The position numbers and the translations under genes are program-made. A stretch of DNA of 64,000 bases. It comes from Hanleya hanleyi (lineage: Eukaryota > Mollusca > Polyplacophora > Lepidopleurida > Hanleyidae). Where the stretch lies: assembly GCA_036873755.1 (NCBI GenBank), contig JAVTVY010019530.1, positions 1-64,000 on the forward strand. Direction: 5' to 3'. The notes below the pieces were generated by a model. It was not told the DNA's origin, made no database searches, and saw only the letters and a program-made list of their open reading frames with translations. Shown piece by piece: positions 38,001-45,378 of the stretch. The first letter of the stretch is position 1; each line of letters starts with the position of its first letter.

Positions 38001-38971
38001 GCATGTTGATTGGAAGTATGTGGGCCGAGCAAATCTTGCTGGGCACCTCCTTACTGCAGTGGTACATGAACCACGGTTTGGAAATTACTCAAATATATCA
38101 AGTGATACAGTACGTACCTGAGGCTTGTTTTGCGGAGAATGCCGACCTCGTGACGAAGGCCCGTCGTCAAGGTGATGAATACCCCAGTCAGGCCATCATC
38201 GCTGAATCTTGGAAACTCACTGGGAATGGTTATTATGGAAAAACCGTTACGAACCAGGATAAGCACGTCAACGTGAACATTTGTACTACTACCCAAGCCC
38301 GCAAAAAAGTGAATTCTCCTCTGTTTCGGTCCGTGGAGGTGATCGATGACGACACCTATGAAGTGACTTCAGCCAAGAAGACTATCCGGTACAATTTACC
38401 CCTGCAGATTGGATGTATGGTCTATCAGGTGGCCAAGCTGAGGATGCTGGAATTCATATATGATTTTATGGGTGTGTATTTTAATCCCTCAGACTGGCAA
38501 CTCATGGAAATGGACACCGATTCGGCCTACATGGCCGTTTCCCACCCGGACTGGGAGTCACTCGTCAAACCCGAGTTACGGGCACAATATGAGGCGGAAC
38601 GGGACCAGTGGCTGCCCCGACGCGATCACTACACCTACGACAAGCGGACACCCGGGCTCTTCAAGCTGGAGTGGAGCGGAGATGCTATGATTGCGCTCTC
38701 CTCTAAGACCTACTACTGTTACGGCGGAGATGGAGGAGAGGAAAATAAATTTAGTTGTAAAGGAGTGAGCCGGCGCGATCCCAACATCGACAAAGCTCTC
38801 TACCTGGGCGTGTTGCAAAGCCAGGCCAGTGCGAGTGGCACTAACCGAGGATTCCGGGTCGTCGACCACCAGATGCGCACCTATATCCAGCAACGAGACG
38901 CCTTTACTTTCTTTTATCCCAAACGAAAAGTATTGGCCGACGGTGTGAGCACCACTTACTTGGACTTGTAA
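35033..38971 (+). CDS. POLB: Protein-primed DNA polymerase B
   Basis: A 1,312-aa family B polymerase that would replicate the element by protein priming. The first ATG in frame is at 35033; upstream codons lie in a CCTG repeat. An N-terminal region has an OTU-like pattern (KCLFRCLAVH ... SHFSLIYN), possibly a cysteine protease or primer-related domain. A C2H2-like zinc finger follows at residues ~314-336. The 3'-5' exonuclease motifs are Exo I YDFEA (D379, E381), Exo II FNSGRYD (524-529) and Exo III YNNLD (Y654, D658). An acidic DDDDEESESES stretch sits before Exo II. The polymerase motifs are A (D754 in GFDANALYLW), B (LTGNGYYGKT, ~1062-1071) and C (DTDS, 1161-1164). All catalytic residues are present. 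It is fired from the left TIR promoter and is the only core gene on this strand. Confidence 0.97.
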   Translation: MRRGEDFPDDPPAPPVEVLPEDDRVRDIYQRHWATIRHCYHRDRRLLDLYNFRLEDLTYLPTYAENIFQDQRTAFKLNVTFGYILRHKNTDQLRYFYPSNNSFVYDEPFTITDAISLEPLIDQLTTLDPLEWARLQRPNTQWLVEMVTNVTFFITKMRDHPIGAPVLLPPWLLRRKGLYALTGGQHGPYKDRKCLFRCLAVHLDECDPKACDRVADGYWEEYLEQQDVDKRYFRGVPFKNLDDVERLFDINIFVYRLRCEKEEEKEEEGTFVAELVRRSTERYAATMKVNVFEANGVSHFSLIYNMSQYAQSFSCAQCHRVFKHSYHLHRHEKTCDNSVKRVYPGGVYHNAPTIFQELADEGVMIPEEDRYFPFRACYDFEALLEPMDLFSAKTQWTQRHIPLSVSISTNVPGYDAAPVCFVSTGESHELITRMMGYLEEVSAASTELLVAKFEDVLAQLDDRIPEPGVAFSDDDDEESESESQPESQSQPLQSHDVPLPKSYAAKLKLRFLQYLGQLPVLGFNSGRYDLNMVKEFLYPYLAQSDTLKSVIKKINNHMALTTTSLHFLDVRNYLAPNCSYDQWVKAYDCAQTKGYFPYTYMTSLDRLEDTQLPPREAFYNDLKGEALPEATYIELQQVWNCHSMKTLRDFLVWYNNLDVVPFLEAAEKMVQLFRRQMHVDIFKECLSLPGLALRHLFQDCSTYFSLIQSKDADMHDCLKQNIVGGPSLIFHRYHEKDVTTLPSGKPCAKIIGFDANALYLWSLAQPMPSGHYTRWLAEGRHFTPQRTPYKHLADQWLDWEAYRRGIYIRHQTNATEKRIGDRRLPVDGFALVQGTPTVFQFYGCYWHGHECHFSAGRFNDRRGKTPAELRAEVVANGDYVKERGFHLIEMWECEFHTMCQARPHLQRFLKEREYPLSRRRLLSLPQMLDAIRSGQLYGFVECDLHVPDTLKPLFAQCPPIFKNTLVGRADIGETMGAYAEQHECLPKPRRMLIGSMWAEQILLGTSLLQWYMNHGLEITQIYQVIQYVPEACFAENADLVTKARRQGDEYPSQAIIAESWKLTGNGYYGKTVTNQDKHVNVNICTTTQARKKVNSPLFRSVEVIDDDTYEVTSAKKTIRYNLPLQIGCMVYQVAKLRMLEFIYDFMGVYFNPSDWQLMEMDTDSAYMAVSHPDWESLVKPELRAQYEAERDQWLPRRDHYTYDKRTPGLFKLEWSGDAMIALSSKTYYCYGGDGGEENKFSCKGVSRRDPNIDKALYLGVLQSQASASGTNRGFRVVDHQMRTYIQQRDAFTFFYPKRKVLADGVSTTYLDL

Positions 38972-39013
38972 AAAACAATGTCGACCTATAACTGTTGATA
39001 CACAAATGTAAAA

Positions 39014-39097
39014 GTCAGGATGGCCGAGTGGTCTAAGGCGCCGGTAGTAAGTGCTGGTCGGCGTTGCCGAGCGTAGGTTCGAATCCTACTCCTGACA
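39014..39097 (+). tRNA. tRNA-Leu(UAA)-like gene with U33G
   Basis: A full class II cloverleaf is visible. It has a perfect 7-bp acceptor stem (GTCAGGA/TCCTGAC) with discriminator A, a D arm GCC/GGC, and an anticodon arm CCGGT-AGTAAGT-GCTGG with two wobble pairs. The long variable arm is CGGC-GTT-GCCG and the T arm is GTAGG-TTCGAAT-CCTAC. Box A (TGGCCGAGTGG) and box B (GGTTCGAATCC) match Pol III promoters, and a T7 run at 39102-39108 would terminate it. The anticodon reads TAA (Leu). The nearly invariant U33 is G, so decoding may be poor. It lies between the POLB stop and its poly(A) signal. Confidence 0.85.
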
Positions 39098-39101
39098 GAA
39101 C

Positions 39102-39108
39102 TTTTTTT
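39102..39108 (+). terminator. Pol III terminator of the tRNA gene
   Basis: A run of seven T residues five bases after the discriminator base. Confidence 0.7.
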
Positions 39109-39199
39109 GTACCTTAACCACTACTATTCTATGTGTACATACCCCTACTATGTGTACCCTGTATTTGTATATATAGTCTAATCCTTTCTTGTTGACTTA

Positions 39200-39251
39200 A
39201 ATAAAAAGAGAAAAGTCAAAACCCATCATTGTGTTTTTTCATCAATTTATT
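39200..39251. terminator. Convergent poly(A) signals
   Basis: AATAAA on the plus strand (39200-39205) would end the POLB transcript. TTTATT (39246-39251), which is AATAAA on the minus strand, would end the capsid/protease transcript. The two converging units meet here. Confidence 0.6.
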
Positions 39252-39326
39252 CAACAGAACGTCAGAACAACAACGTCATAACAATAATAAACAAGGGGTC
39301 TGCGCGCGCACGCGCAGTACATTTTT

Positions 39327-39803
39327 TTAAGTTAACCAGAGAAATGGCGCATGCACATTAAAACGAGAGGCCGTCCAGTCATAGACGAGGACATCCCGGT
39401 CTTCGGCTTGACAATAATCATCAAACATATGTACAATGGTGGACATAGAATGTCCTCTACTCCGGTGAGTGAGATAAAACACACAGTACTGTCCGCACAC
39501 ACTACTCAAGGGTCCTTGTAATCTTTGCGTATTCCAACGCCACTCTGTCGTAGAGACGTCCATGAATTTCACCAAATCGGCATGGAGGGGTGCAAGTCCG
39601 TAGGAATCAAAGTATTCGCCTTGGCCTAGGGTGTCCACGTACACAGCTATCCAATGTTCACCGGGTCGACTCTTCGTGTCTGTATTCAGGATGTAGGCTG
39701 CGGGGGTGGTAGAGTGGGTGGGAAACACATTGCGTGGAAACACACCTCGAAAGGGGATCTTGGCATCTCGCTGGAGTATGCTCATCAGCTGCTCTGTATC
39801 CAT
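39327..39803 (-). CDS. PRO: Adenain-like cysteine protease
   Basis: A 158-aa maturation protease of the adenovirus-protease (C5/Ulp1-like) type, expected to process capsid proteins. Visible active-site candidates are H50 in GEHWIAVYVD, D66 in GEYFDSYG, Q96 in LQGPL and C103 in SSVCGQYC. The Q-to-C spacing of seven equals that of adenain, and the order His-Asp-Gln-Cys fits. It starts 9 nt after the major capsid stop, so it is probably translated from the same mRNA. It is a little shorter than adenovirus protease (~200 aa), mainly at the C-terminus. Confidence 0.93.
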   Translation of the reverse strand: MDTEQLMSILQRDAKIPFRGVFPRNVFPTHSTTPAAYILNTDTKSRPGEHWIAVYVDTLGQGEYFDSYGLAPLHADLVKFMDVSTTEWRWNTQRLQGPLSSVCGQYCVFYLTHRSRGHSMSTIVHMFDDYCQAEDRDVLVYDWTASRFNVHAPFLWLT

Positions 39804-39812
39804 GATGACTCT

Positions 39813-41123
39813 CTAGTTGGCGTAGTCACACAGCACGTTTCTTTGCTGATCCACGCTGATGACGTTGTCAAACTCGGCGTAGCAAATCACGTTGATGGTG
39901 TTGGCTAGCGGGGTGGAGAAACGCAGTTCCAACCGTAGGTTTCCTTTCTTGAGCAAAGCCAGTTGATGATCGTGTTCCAAGGTGGGGGTGAGGTCAAAGG
40001 CGAACAATGTGTACCCATGGCTAAAGTCTTCTCGACTGATGGTATTGCCTTCGTCCTGGTTGTTTTGTCCTGTGGCTGTAAACAGGTTCAGGTAGGTCCG
40101 CACATAGTCTCCGTTAGTAAAGTTCGGTTGTAATGGACGGGCTGGAATTTGATGACCGGCCACGTGCAGTGCCACAAAGTTAATGTTGAAATGTTGAAAT
40201 TTGAACGGATTCTCTCCCCAATTTCCATTGAATGCGGTGTTGGTCACACACGCCAGGGTAAGACGTTTAGGCAGATCCCCTAGAAATAAATTTTCACGAT
40301 TGGCCATCATCGACCCTGTTGGCACAGAGAACACCTTGGTCTGTACGCGTCGGATGGGGTACAGGGCTGATTTTTTCGATAAGGCTTCCATGTGACTCAG
40401 CAACACACCCTGTTGCAAATCTACCGTACGGACAAACAGGGCGGCATCTTCAATGACGATCTTGTAATGGATATCTCCCTCTCCACCGGCCATTAAGGCG
40501 AACGTGGGTAACGACCGGATCAACTTGATCTTGATGGATACACCATTCATCATGTAGCGGTCTTGCAGGAACAGATCGGCGTGCAGTCGTCCCATCATAG
40601 CGACGGACTTGCTTTCGGTTGTCATTCTTTTGCGTGTGATGTACCCATTATTGGCAACGAGCACGTTGTTCATGACTCCGGGTATATCCCTGTAGTACAG
40701 CTCAGCTTGTAAGTGTGATTCTTTGGCATCAGTGCCGTACGACAACAGCGTTTCCATGTAGGCTCGGTACGGGTACGTATTGGTGGACGTACTGATGAGT
40801 CTATCGTTCAGCCCTATATCCACCTGTTGGAACAAGGAGTGCAGCCAAAGATTCACCGGGCCTACATTCGCATCGTCCGCTATGTTCGTCCCGTCGGAGT
40901 TGGTTATTTTGGCTTTCACGTACAAGTAGGTGTGGGCTAAATCCAGGTAGGCCGTATCTTTGTTTTCAATGGTAAATTCTACGGGACCTACTCCCGTCAG
41001 GCTAGCCAGGGGTCGATGTTCTACCCAACGTCCTTCTTTTACACTGGTTTGGGTGGCTGGAACAGACCACAAATCCAATTCACTGTTGGTAGACGGACAT
41101 GACTCGGAGTGAATGTAGGCCAT
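39813..41123 (-). CDS. MCP: Major capsid protein, double jelly-roll
   Basis: A 436-aa Polinton major capsid protein. It begins with the typical SCPSTNSELDLWSVPATQTS segment and has GPVNLWLHSLFQQVDIGLN and STNTYPYRAYMETLLSYG, a signature widely found in animal proteins of Polinton origin. The predicted fold is a double jelly-roll trimer forming hexon-like capsomers. Its ATG shares one base with the stop of the upstream pX-like gene (TAATG at 41125-41121). The protease follows 9 nt after its stop. The frame is fully open. Confidence 0.95.
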   Translation of the reverse strand: MAYIHSESCPSTNSELDLWSVPATQTSVKEGRWVEHRPLASLTGVGPVEFTIENKDTAYLDLAHTYLYVKAKITNSDGTNIADDANVGPVNLWLHSLFQQVDIGLNDRLISTSTNTYPYRAYMETLLSYGTDAKESHLQAELYYRDIPGVMNNVLVANNGYITRKRMTTESKSVAMMGRLHADLFLQDRYMMNGVSIKIKLIRSLPTFALMAGGEGDIHYKIVIEDAALFVRTVDLQQGVLLSHMEALSKKSALYPIRRVQTKVFSVPTGSMMANRENLFLGDLPKRLTLACVTNTAFNGNWGENPFKFQHFNINFVALHVAGHQIPARPLQPNFTNGDYVRTYLNLFTATGQNNQDEGNTISREDFSHGYTLFAFDLTPTLEHDHQLALLKKGNLRLELRFSTPLANTINVICYAEFDNVISVDQQRNVLCDYAN

Positions 41124-41566
41124 TATGCGAAGATGTCTCCTATCCTACTACTTCTCTTCTTTTTCGTCTTCTGGGGCGTAGTCCTTCTCCTCCTGCTCTG
41201 GGGTGTGCGTCGTCGGTGTGTTGGACGTTGAATGAATGGCATCAGTGTCGGTGTTTGTCTTTTAAGGGCTTTGGCGATCAACACCCTGCCGCCTTGTCTA
41301 GCCCGGCGTTTGAAGGCTTTTCGGGGTGCTGTGCCTCTCATCACATCACCGGCCATGTCCAATCCACTGCGTACCGCTTGTTTTCCCACCGCTTTCACAC
41401 CCCGTGTCACCATGGGTAAAAACGTTTTCACAATGCTGCCCAGTATGTTTCCCAATCCGTGACCGCGTTGCGTGCGTGCCCCACTAAACATGGGCATGTT
41501 CCCGCCCGTTTGTTTCTTGTAGTAGTCGGCATAGCTGGGCGTATGGCACTGGTAAGGCACGTACAT
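41123..41566 (-). CDS. Basic core protein, adenovirus pX/Mu-like
   Basis: A 147-aa, very basic protein. It has a Tyr/Gly-rich N-terminus (MYVPYQCHTPSYADYYKKQ), a glycine-rich hydrophobic amphipathic middle (GLGNILGSIVKTFLPMVTRG, then KAVGKQAVRSG) and an Arg/Lys-rich C-terminus (RRRRTTPQKTKKKRSS). Adintoviruses and Polintons carry such a protein next to the capsid genes, and it resembles adenovirus pX, a DNA-condensing core protein. Function is inferred. Both of its boundaries are TAATG overlaps, with the penton-like gene upstream and MCP downstream. Confidence 0.85.
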   Translation of the reverse strand: MYVPYQCHTPSYADYYKKQTGGNMPMFSGARTQRGHGLGNILGSIVKTFLPMVTRGVKAVGKQAVRSGLDMAGDVMRGTAPRKAFKRRARQGGRVLIAKALKRQTPTLMPFIQRPTHRRRTPQSRRRRTTPQKTKKKRSSRIGDIFA

Positions 41567-42354
41567 TATACGAAGTGAGGAGAGCGAGCTTGTCGGAAAG
41601 CGAGTGTCAGCACCACTTTTCCTCGTTCGAATGGGATCGGACGTCCCGTGTCATCTCTTATATCCACCGTGATCGTGTTGATATCGGTATGTCGTACGGG
41701 CAGGAACATGACATGGTTGAAACTCTCCGTGGCTTGATCGCCATACGTGTTGCTAATGGGTACCACCCGTAACAGAGGTGTGTTCACATCACCCACAATA
41801 TGGCTGTCCACGGCATCCGAGTAGACGTACAGTCCGTACATACCTACTTTCATATCCATCAAATGAGTACCGTTGACAATGGTGGCCCCCCTCAAGACGC
41901 TGTGAGGCATCCTTAACATTTGCTGTAGTGTAGGACTGAGTTTCATTCTCACCTTATCGGTCAGCATGATAGAGCTCTTGTCGTTGTGTGCGTTGACATC
42001 GAACAACACGTTTCTCCTGAAGCGCAAGGATATCAGTTTTGCTCCTTCTTCTACGCTCTGCTTTAGAATGTTGTATTCCATCAAGTCCATCAGACACTGT
42101 ATGAACTTCTTGGGCGTATCGTATTGGCCTTGGGGCAGAGTCAGTCTGTAGATTTTATCTTCGAAGGTCACTTCGTACCATATTTCTCGGTCTTGTACGT
42201 TGTACCATGTGTAAGGGTATTGAATATCGACCAGTCCACATTCCCATCGCCCCGGTAAATGTAACGGTTGGGGTAATTGCGTGACATACTTGGTCAAGGT
42301 GTTGTCAGGAAACACATCGAGTGAGCTATTACTGGGCAACGTCAGGTAAAACAT
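41566..42354 (-). CDS. Minor capsid (penton-like) protein, single jelly-roll
   Basis: A 262-aa protein with the start typical of Polinton penton proteins: MFYLTLPSNSSLDVFPDNTL, then LPQPLHLPGRWECGLVDIQY and PYTWYN. It would form a single jelly-roll pentamer at capsid vertices. It is the first gene of a four-gene leftward unit (penton, pX, MCP, protease), with a TATA box 36 bp upstream of its ATG. Its TAA stop shares a base with the pX ATG. Confidence 0.92.
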   Translation of the reverse strand: MFYLTLPSNSSLDVFPDNTLTKYVTQLPQPLHLPGRWECGLVDIQYPYTWYNVQDREIWYEVTFEDKIYRLTLPQGQYDTPKKFIQCLMDLMEYNILKQSVEEGAKLISLRFRRNVLFDVNAHNDKSSIMLTDKVRMKLSPTLQQMLRMPHSVLRGATIVNGTHLMDMKVGMYGLYVYSDAVDSHIVGDVNTPLLRVVPISNTYGDQATESFNHVMFLPVRHTDINTITVDIRDDTGRPIPFERGKVVLTLAFRQARSPHFV

Positions 42355-42389
42355 GACGACGACTGAGTTGTTCTGGCTTCTGCACCGGG

Positions 42390-42397
42390 TTTTTATA
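42390..42397 (-). promoter_or_regulatory. TATA box of the capsid operon-like unit
   Basis: On the minus strand it reads TATAAAAA, 36 bp before the penton ATG, in the 56-bp gap after the preceding gene. A start near 42,365 would give a leader of only about 10 nt. Confidence 0.65.
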
Positions 42398-42410
42398 GAT
42401 GAGGTTCCCC

Positions 42411-43196
42411 TTAGTACGGTTCCCAGGCCTTGGGCGCCTGACCTCGGCGTCGTGATCGTCGCGGTGACTTAGCTCTGAGGGGGGTTTGCAGAGGGTGGCG
42501 TGGTAAAAGAGGTGACGAAGTAGGTGGTCGCCGTGCGGGTGTTTTGGGTGGTGTGTGCGGTTGCCATTCACCCCCTTCCCAGATAGGGAGAGGAAGTCGA
42601 GAGGGGGCTTGCATCCACTTCCAGCGTTCACGATTTCCTACCAATTCTTGAGGAGTGTGTGTGTCTTTTAATCCCTGAGCAAAGGCTTCCCAGCCCGGAG
42701 GTGGATTAGCGTGTTTGCGAGAACGGACCATATCGTTGATCAAATCGGTCATATGAGACCCCGGCACCACCTCGTTGCGAATCAGTAGTTTTCCTTCCGC
42801 ATTCCAACCCATATCGGCATTCTGTTTCACCCGGTCCAACAATAAACGGGCCTTGGTCTTTAAGGCTTTAGGCACACTGGCCAACACTTCCTGTTCCAGC
42901 TCAGGTGAAGCCGACGGTGTCGGTGGTGGTGGTGGTGGAAGTGTGGTGGGCGTGGTGGTGGTGGGTGGTAGTGTACTTCCGCTCCCTCTATATTGATCCA
43001 TAAACGTCTGGTACTGGTTCAGCGTATGATGGTAGAGTTGAATTTTCTCGTGATCGGGCAGTCGCCGTTGCAGTATACTATTCATCTCTTCATCCAGAGA
43101 CTGGAGTTGTTGCACGGTGGCCGGGACGGGATAGGGAGATTGTAAACTCTGTAACAGTCGAGGTTCGACCAGCATCATTTTTTTCGTATGGTCCAT
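42411..43196 (-). CDS. Conserved Polinton protein, unknown function
   Basis: A 261-aa protein. The N-terminal half is helical and coiled-coil-like (VQQLQSLDEEMNSILQRRL), followed by a Thr/Pro-rich linker. A conserved block then includes WNAEGKLLIRNEVVPGSHMT and DLINDMVRSRK, a motif that recurs in proteins beside Polinton capsid genes in many animals. The C-terminus is Pro/Arg-rich with SPRRSRRRGQAP. Function is unknown; a virion or assembly role is inferred from position. Its ATG follows the upstream stop with no gap (TAAATG). Confidence 0.75.
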   Translation of the reverse strand: MDHTKKMMLVEPRLLQSLQSPYPVPATVQQLQSLDEEMNSILQRRLPDHEKIQLYHHTLNQYQTFMDQYRGSGSTLPPTTTTPTTLPPPPPPTPSASPELEQEVLASVPKALKTKARLLLDRVKQNADMGWNAEGKLLIRNEVVPGSHMTDLINDMVRSRKHANPPPGWEAFAQGLKDTHTPQELVGNRERWKWMQAPSRLPLPIWEGGEWQPHTPPKTPARRPPTSSPLLPRHPLQTPLRAKSPRRSRRRGQAPKAWEPY

Positions 43197-43538
43197 TTAG
43201 CGTCCTCCCAAGATGGAACCGAGTAACGGGCCCAGTACAGTAGCGGCTAAGGGGGCCAGGAGTGCGCCGAGAAATCCACCTCGCTGTAACACCTGTTTCT
43301 TTTTCTTGACACTACCCGTCTTCTGCACTAACGTTCGGAGACCCGCCTTGTGCCGTTGCAATTTCCCTTTCTGAAGAGGACTGAGGGGGACATTGCCTTT
43401 TAAAACATTATGGGCTACTTCACACAAACACCGTACCAAGTCGGCATCCGCGCCGCGCACCAGGGCCCGGCCCACCTCCGGGGGCGCGCTGCGTAATACC
43501 CGCAGAGCGGGCGCGTGTTTGCGTAGCCGTGCAGACAT
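43197..43538 (-). CDS. Conserved small Polinton protein with hydrophobic C-terminus
   Basis: A 113-aa protein with the block LVRCLCEVAHNVLKGNVPL and LQKGKLQRHKAGLRTL, very common in animal Polinton-derived sequences. A poly-Lys patch (KKKKQ) and a Gly/Leu/Ala-rich hydrophobic tail (GGFLGALLAPLAATVLGPLL) follow. The tail could act on membranes, like adenovirus protein VI, but that is a guess. It is the first gene of a two-gene unit with the 261-aa protein. Confidence 0.75.
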   Translation of the reverse strand: MSARLRKHAPALRVLRSAPPEVGRALVRGADADLVRCLCEVAHNVLKGNVPLSPLQKGKLQRHKAGLRTLVQKTGSVKKKKQVLQRGGFLGALLAPLAATVLGPLLGSILGGR

Positions 43539-43573
43539 GATGAGGAATGAGGGCTAGAGACCGTGGTCTTCTT

Positions 43574-43581
43574 CTTTTATG
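43574..43581 (-). promoter_or_regulatory. TATA-like box for the 113-aa/261-aa unit
   Basis: It reads CATAAAAG on the minus strand, 36 bp before the ATG at 43538, the same spacing as at the capsid unit. It is weaker than the other TATA boxes. Confidence 0.5.
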
Positions 43582-43592
43582 CTCTTCTTTAC

Positions 43593-44207
43593 TCATTTGG
43601 GGGTGTACACCGTCTGTAGCTCACCGGGGAAAATGAGCGTACGCAATCGCAGGGTGGAGGGCGTGTCTTGTTTCAAGTCGATGAGTAGATAGCCGTGAGC
43701 AGGTTGAGTCGCATCTTCAAAGGCTTCTCGTACAAAGGCCGTGTTTTTAGGGTACATCTGTTGAGCCAGGTGGGTAATTTGCGAAGCGTCTCTGGGGTTT
43801 TTGAATAACACCACATACTGAGCATTCAAACTAATGTTTCGGTGTTCTTTGTTCTTACTGAAGAGATTCTGTACGATGTAGATGATGCTCAATCGACGAT
43901 GATGGCTGCCTTTGGTAAAGAGACGGGTGATTCGACTATCCGTTTCCGTCATGAGATCGTCCACCACCACTAAGGTGTCTGGGGGTAGTTCCTCAGGCGG
44001 TAAGCCTTCCACTAAGGTAAGTCCTGGGACACGGGCCAGTGCCTCGTACGCGGGCTGCCAAGCGCCATAACACCACAGGATACGCGCTAGAGGGGGTGAA
44101 ATCAGGGCTGACCCATGTTGGATGAGACGTTGAACAAAGTGCGTTTTTCCCGAGCCGGTCGGTCCAGCGATGAGGCACGTGAATGGATGCTGCCATCGCG
44201 GGTCCAT
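43593..44207 (-). CDS. ATP: FtsK/HerA (A32-like) DNA-packaging ATPase
   Basis: A 204-aa P-loop ATPase. Walker A is GPTGSGKT (residues 15-22) and Walker B is LVVVDDL (79-85). A likely sensor region is IIYIVQNLF, and an SLNAQYVVLFKNPRDASQI block is typical of the Polinton/A32 family. It is expected to drive genome packaging into the capsid. It starts 8 nt after the stop of the membrane-protein gene with no TATA box of its own, so it is probably the second cistron of that unit. Confidence 0.95.
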   Translation of the reverse strand: MDPRWQHPFTCLIAGPTGSGKTHFVQRLIQHGSALISPPLARILWCYGAWQPAYEALARVPGLTLVEGLPPEELPPDTLVVVDDLMTETDSRITRLFTKGSHHRRLSIIYIVQNLFSKNKEHRNISLNAQYVVLFKNPRDASQITHLAQQMYPKNTAFVREAFEDATQPAHGYLLIDLKQDTPSTLRLRTLIFPGELQTVYTPK

Positions 44208-44215
44208 AATTTTCT

Positions 44216-44761
44216 TTAGGGGATGATTTGACGCTTAGAAGTCCACCCCAGTTGTCGTGGATACCGCCGGAAATCGTACTCGAAGGGGTACCGTTGTCGG
44301 GATAAACGTTGTGATTCACGGGGATCCACTGCAAAACTGGTTAACGGTGTCGTGGTAGTACTAGAGGGTGATGATGATGATGAGGTGGGAGGATCGTCCT
44401 GGCTTCTCAGGGATGCCGGCAGATCACGTGGAGTGGTGGTGGTGGTGGTCGTGGTGGGTGGCTGGATGGTGCGGGTAAAGGGTAACGTGGTGAGGGCTGG
44501 AGTAGACGACGTCTGGGCTGGTAACGTAGGTGTCTGGGTTGATACGTCGCGGACCCTTGACGTCTTGGCTGGTATAGGCAGTGTGGTCGGGGTGGGGGTG
44601 GTGGTAGATGGAGAACGCAGGGTGTTCAAACAGGCTATCACGGTCGTCAAATCGTAGAACACACCGGTAAATAACGTACCCACAAGCACGACTACACACA
44701 CTAGAGTGCCCACTTGTGCTTTTCGAGTTCTTAACAGTAAGGGAAGATGTGTACTATCCAT
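44216..44761 (-). CDS. Membrane protein with Thr/Pro-rich stalk
   Basis: A 181-aa protein with one clear hydrophobic segment (VGTLVCVVVLVGTLFTGVFY, about residues 17-36). A long Thr/Ser/Pro-rich, mucin-like region follows, then a basic/aromatic C-terminus (RQRYPFEYDFRRYPRQLGW). No family is recognised. Topology suggests a single-pass virion or host membrane protein with an O-glycosylatable stalk. It is the first gene of a unit with the ATPase. Confidence 0.7.
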   Translation of the reverse strand: MDSTHLPLLLRTRKAQVGTLVCVVVLVGTLFTGVFYDLTTVIACLNTLRSPSTTTPTPTTLPIPAKTSRVRDVSTQTPTLPAQTSSTPALTTLPFTRTIQPPTTTTTTTTPRDLPASLRSQDDPPTSSSSSPSSTTTTPLTSFAVDPRESQRLSRQRYPFEYDFRRYPRQLGWTSKRQIIP

Positions 44762-44802
44762 GTTACAATCCTGTACTGAAGGCGGGTGGTGCTAGGGGTT
44801 AG

Positions 44803-44810
44803 CATTTATA
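44803..44810 (-). promoter_or_regulatory. TATA box for the membrane-protein/ATPase unit
   Basis: TATAAATG on the minus strand, 42 bp before the ATG at 44761. It overlaps the last codons of the integrase frame (ends 44806). Confidence 0.65.
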
Positions 44811-45378
44811 GACGTTTCATGTCACGGCCGGACACCCAGGAATTAAAAGACCGAGGCCAACCTTGCCATTTGACCAGATGATAGGGAATGCCACGTCGAC
44901 GTTCCGTTTTCAAAATCTTTTCCACCGTGTAGTAGTCTTTCGATGTTTTCACTATGGGTTGTAATTCTGCCTCGTAAAACGTGCCTTGCAGTCTCTCGCC
45001 TTGTAGATCTTCCAGTTGATAGACGTGGGGCTGTCGAGGTTTATGGCGAACGATGACAAAGTGCTCGTCACTCCAGTTGGGCAAGTAACTTTTCTCAAAT
45101 CGGCCTTTCACTTTACTGATCCGCACCATATCTCCACGTTTGTACCGGGGTGCCGCCGCAGCCGCCGTCGGTGTGGGTGGACTAGAGGAGTACAGCGTAG
45201 CACGCACTTGATGTTCGTTGCGTTCTGTCACATCCCGGGGCGCTCGCTGGATACTGCGATGATAAGCACGATTGTAGCCTTGGACCAGTTGAGGTAGTAC
45301 ATCCAGGTAGCGTCGGGTGTTTTGGGCCGTAAAATACTTGTACATCCGTCCTTTGAAGGTGCGATTAAAGCGTTCCAC
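44806..45378 (-). CDS. INT: Integrase, C-terminal part (after frameshift) with chromodomain
   Basis: The downstream part of the retroviral-type integrase in a different frame from the upstream part. It begins at the catalytic Glu region (ERFNRTFKGRMYKYF). It continues through RYLDVLPQLVQGYNRAYHRS, an SH3-like RYKRGDMVRISKVKGRFEKS segment, and ends with a chromodomain (VEKILKTERRRG, HLVKWQGWPRSFNSW). Chromodomains in Polinton and Gypsy integrases guide insertion to modified chromatin. There is no ATG at its start; the frame opens with GTG, consistent with a broken or shifted frame rather than a separate gene. Confidence 0.9.
   Translation of the reverse strand: MERFNRTFKGRMYKYFTAQNTRRYLDVLPQLVQGYNRAYHRSIQRAPRDVTERNEHQVRATLYSSSPPTPTAAAAAPRYKRGDMVRISKVKGRFEKSYLPNWSDEHFVIVRHKPRQPHVYQLEDLQGERLQGTFYEAELQPIVKTSKDYYTVEKILKTERRRGIPYHLVKWQGWPRSFNSWVSGRDMKRL

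Noticed and set aside
41099..41462. Plus-strand frames across the capsid genes
   Set aside because: Shadows of the clearly conserved minus-strand pX and MCP genes.
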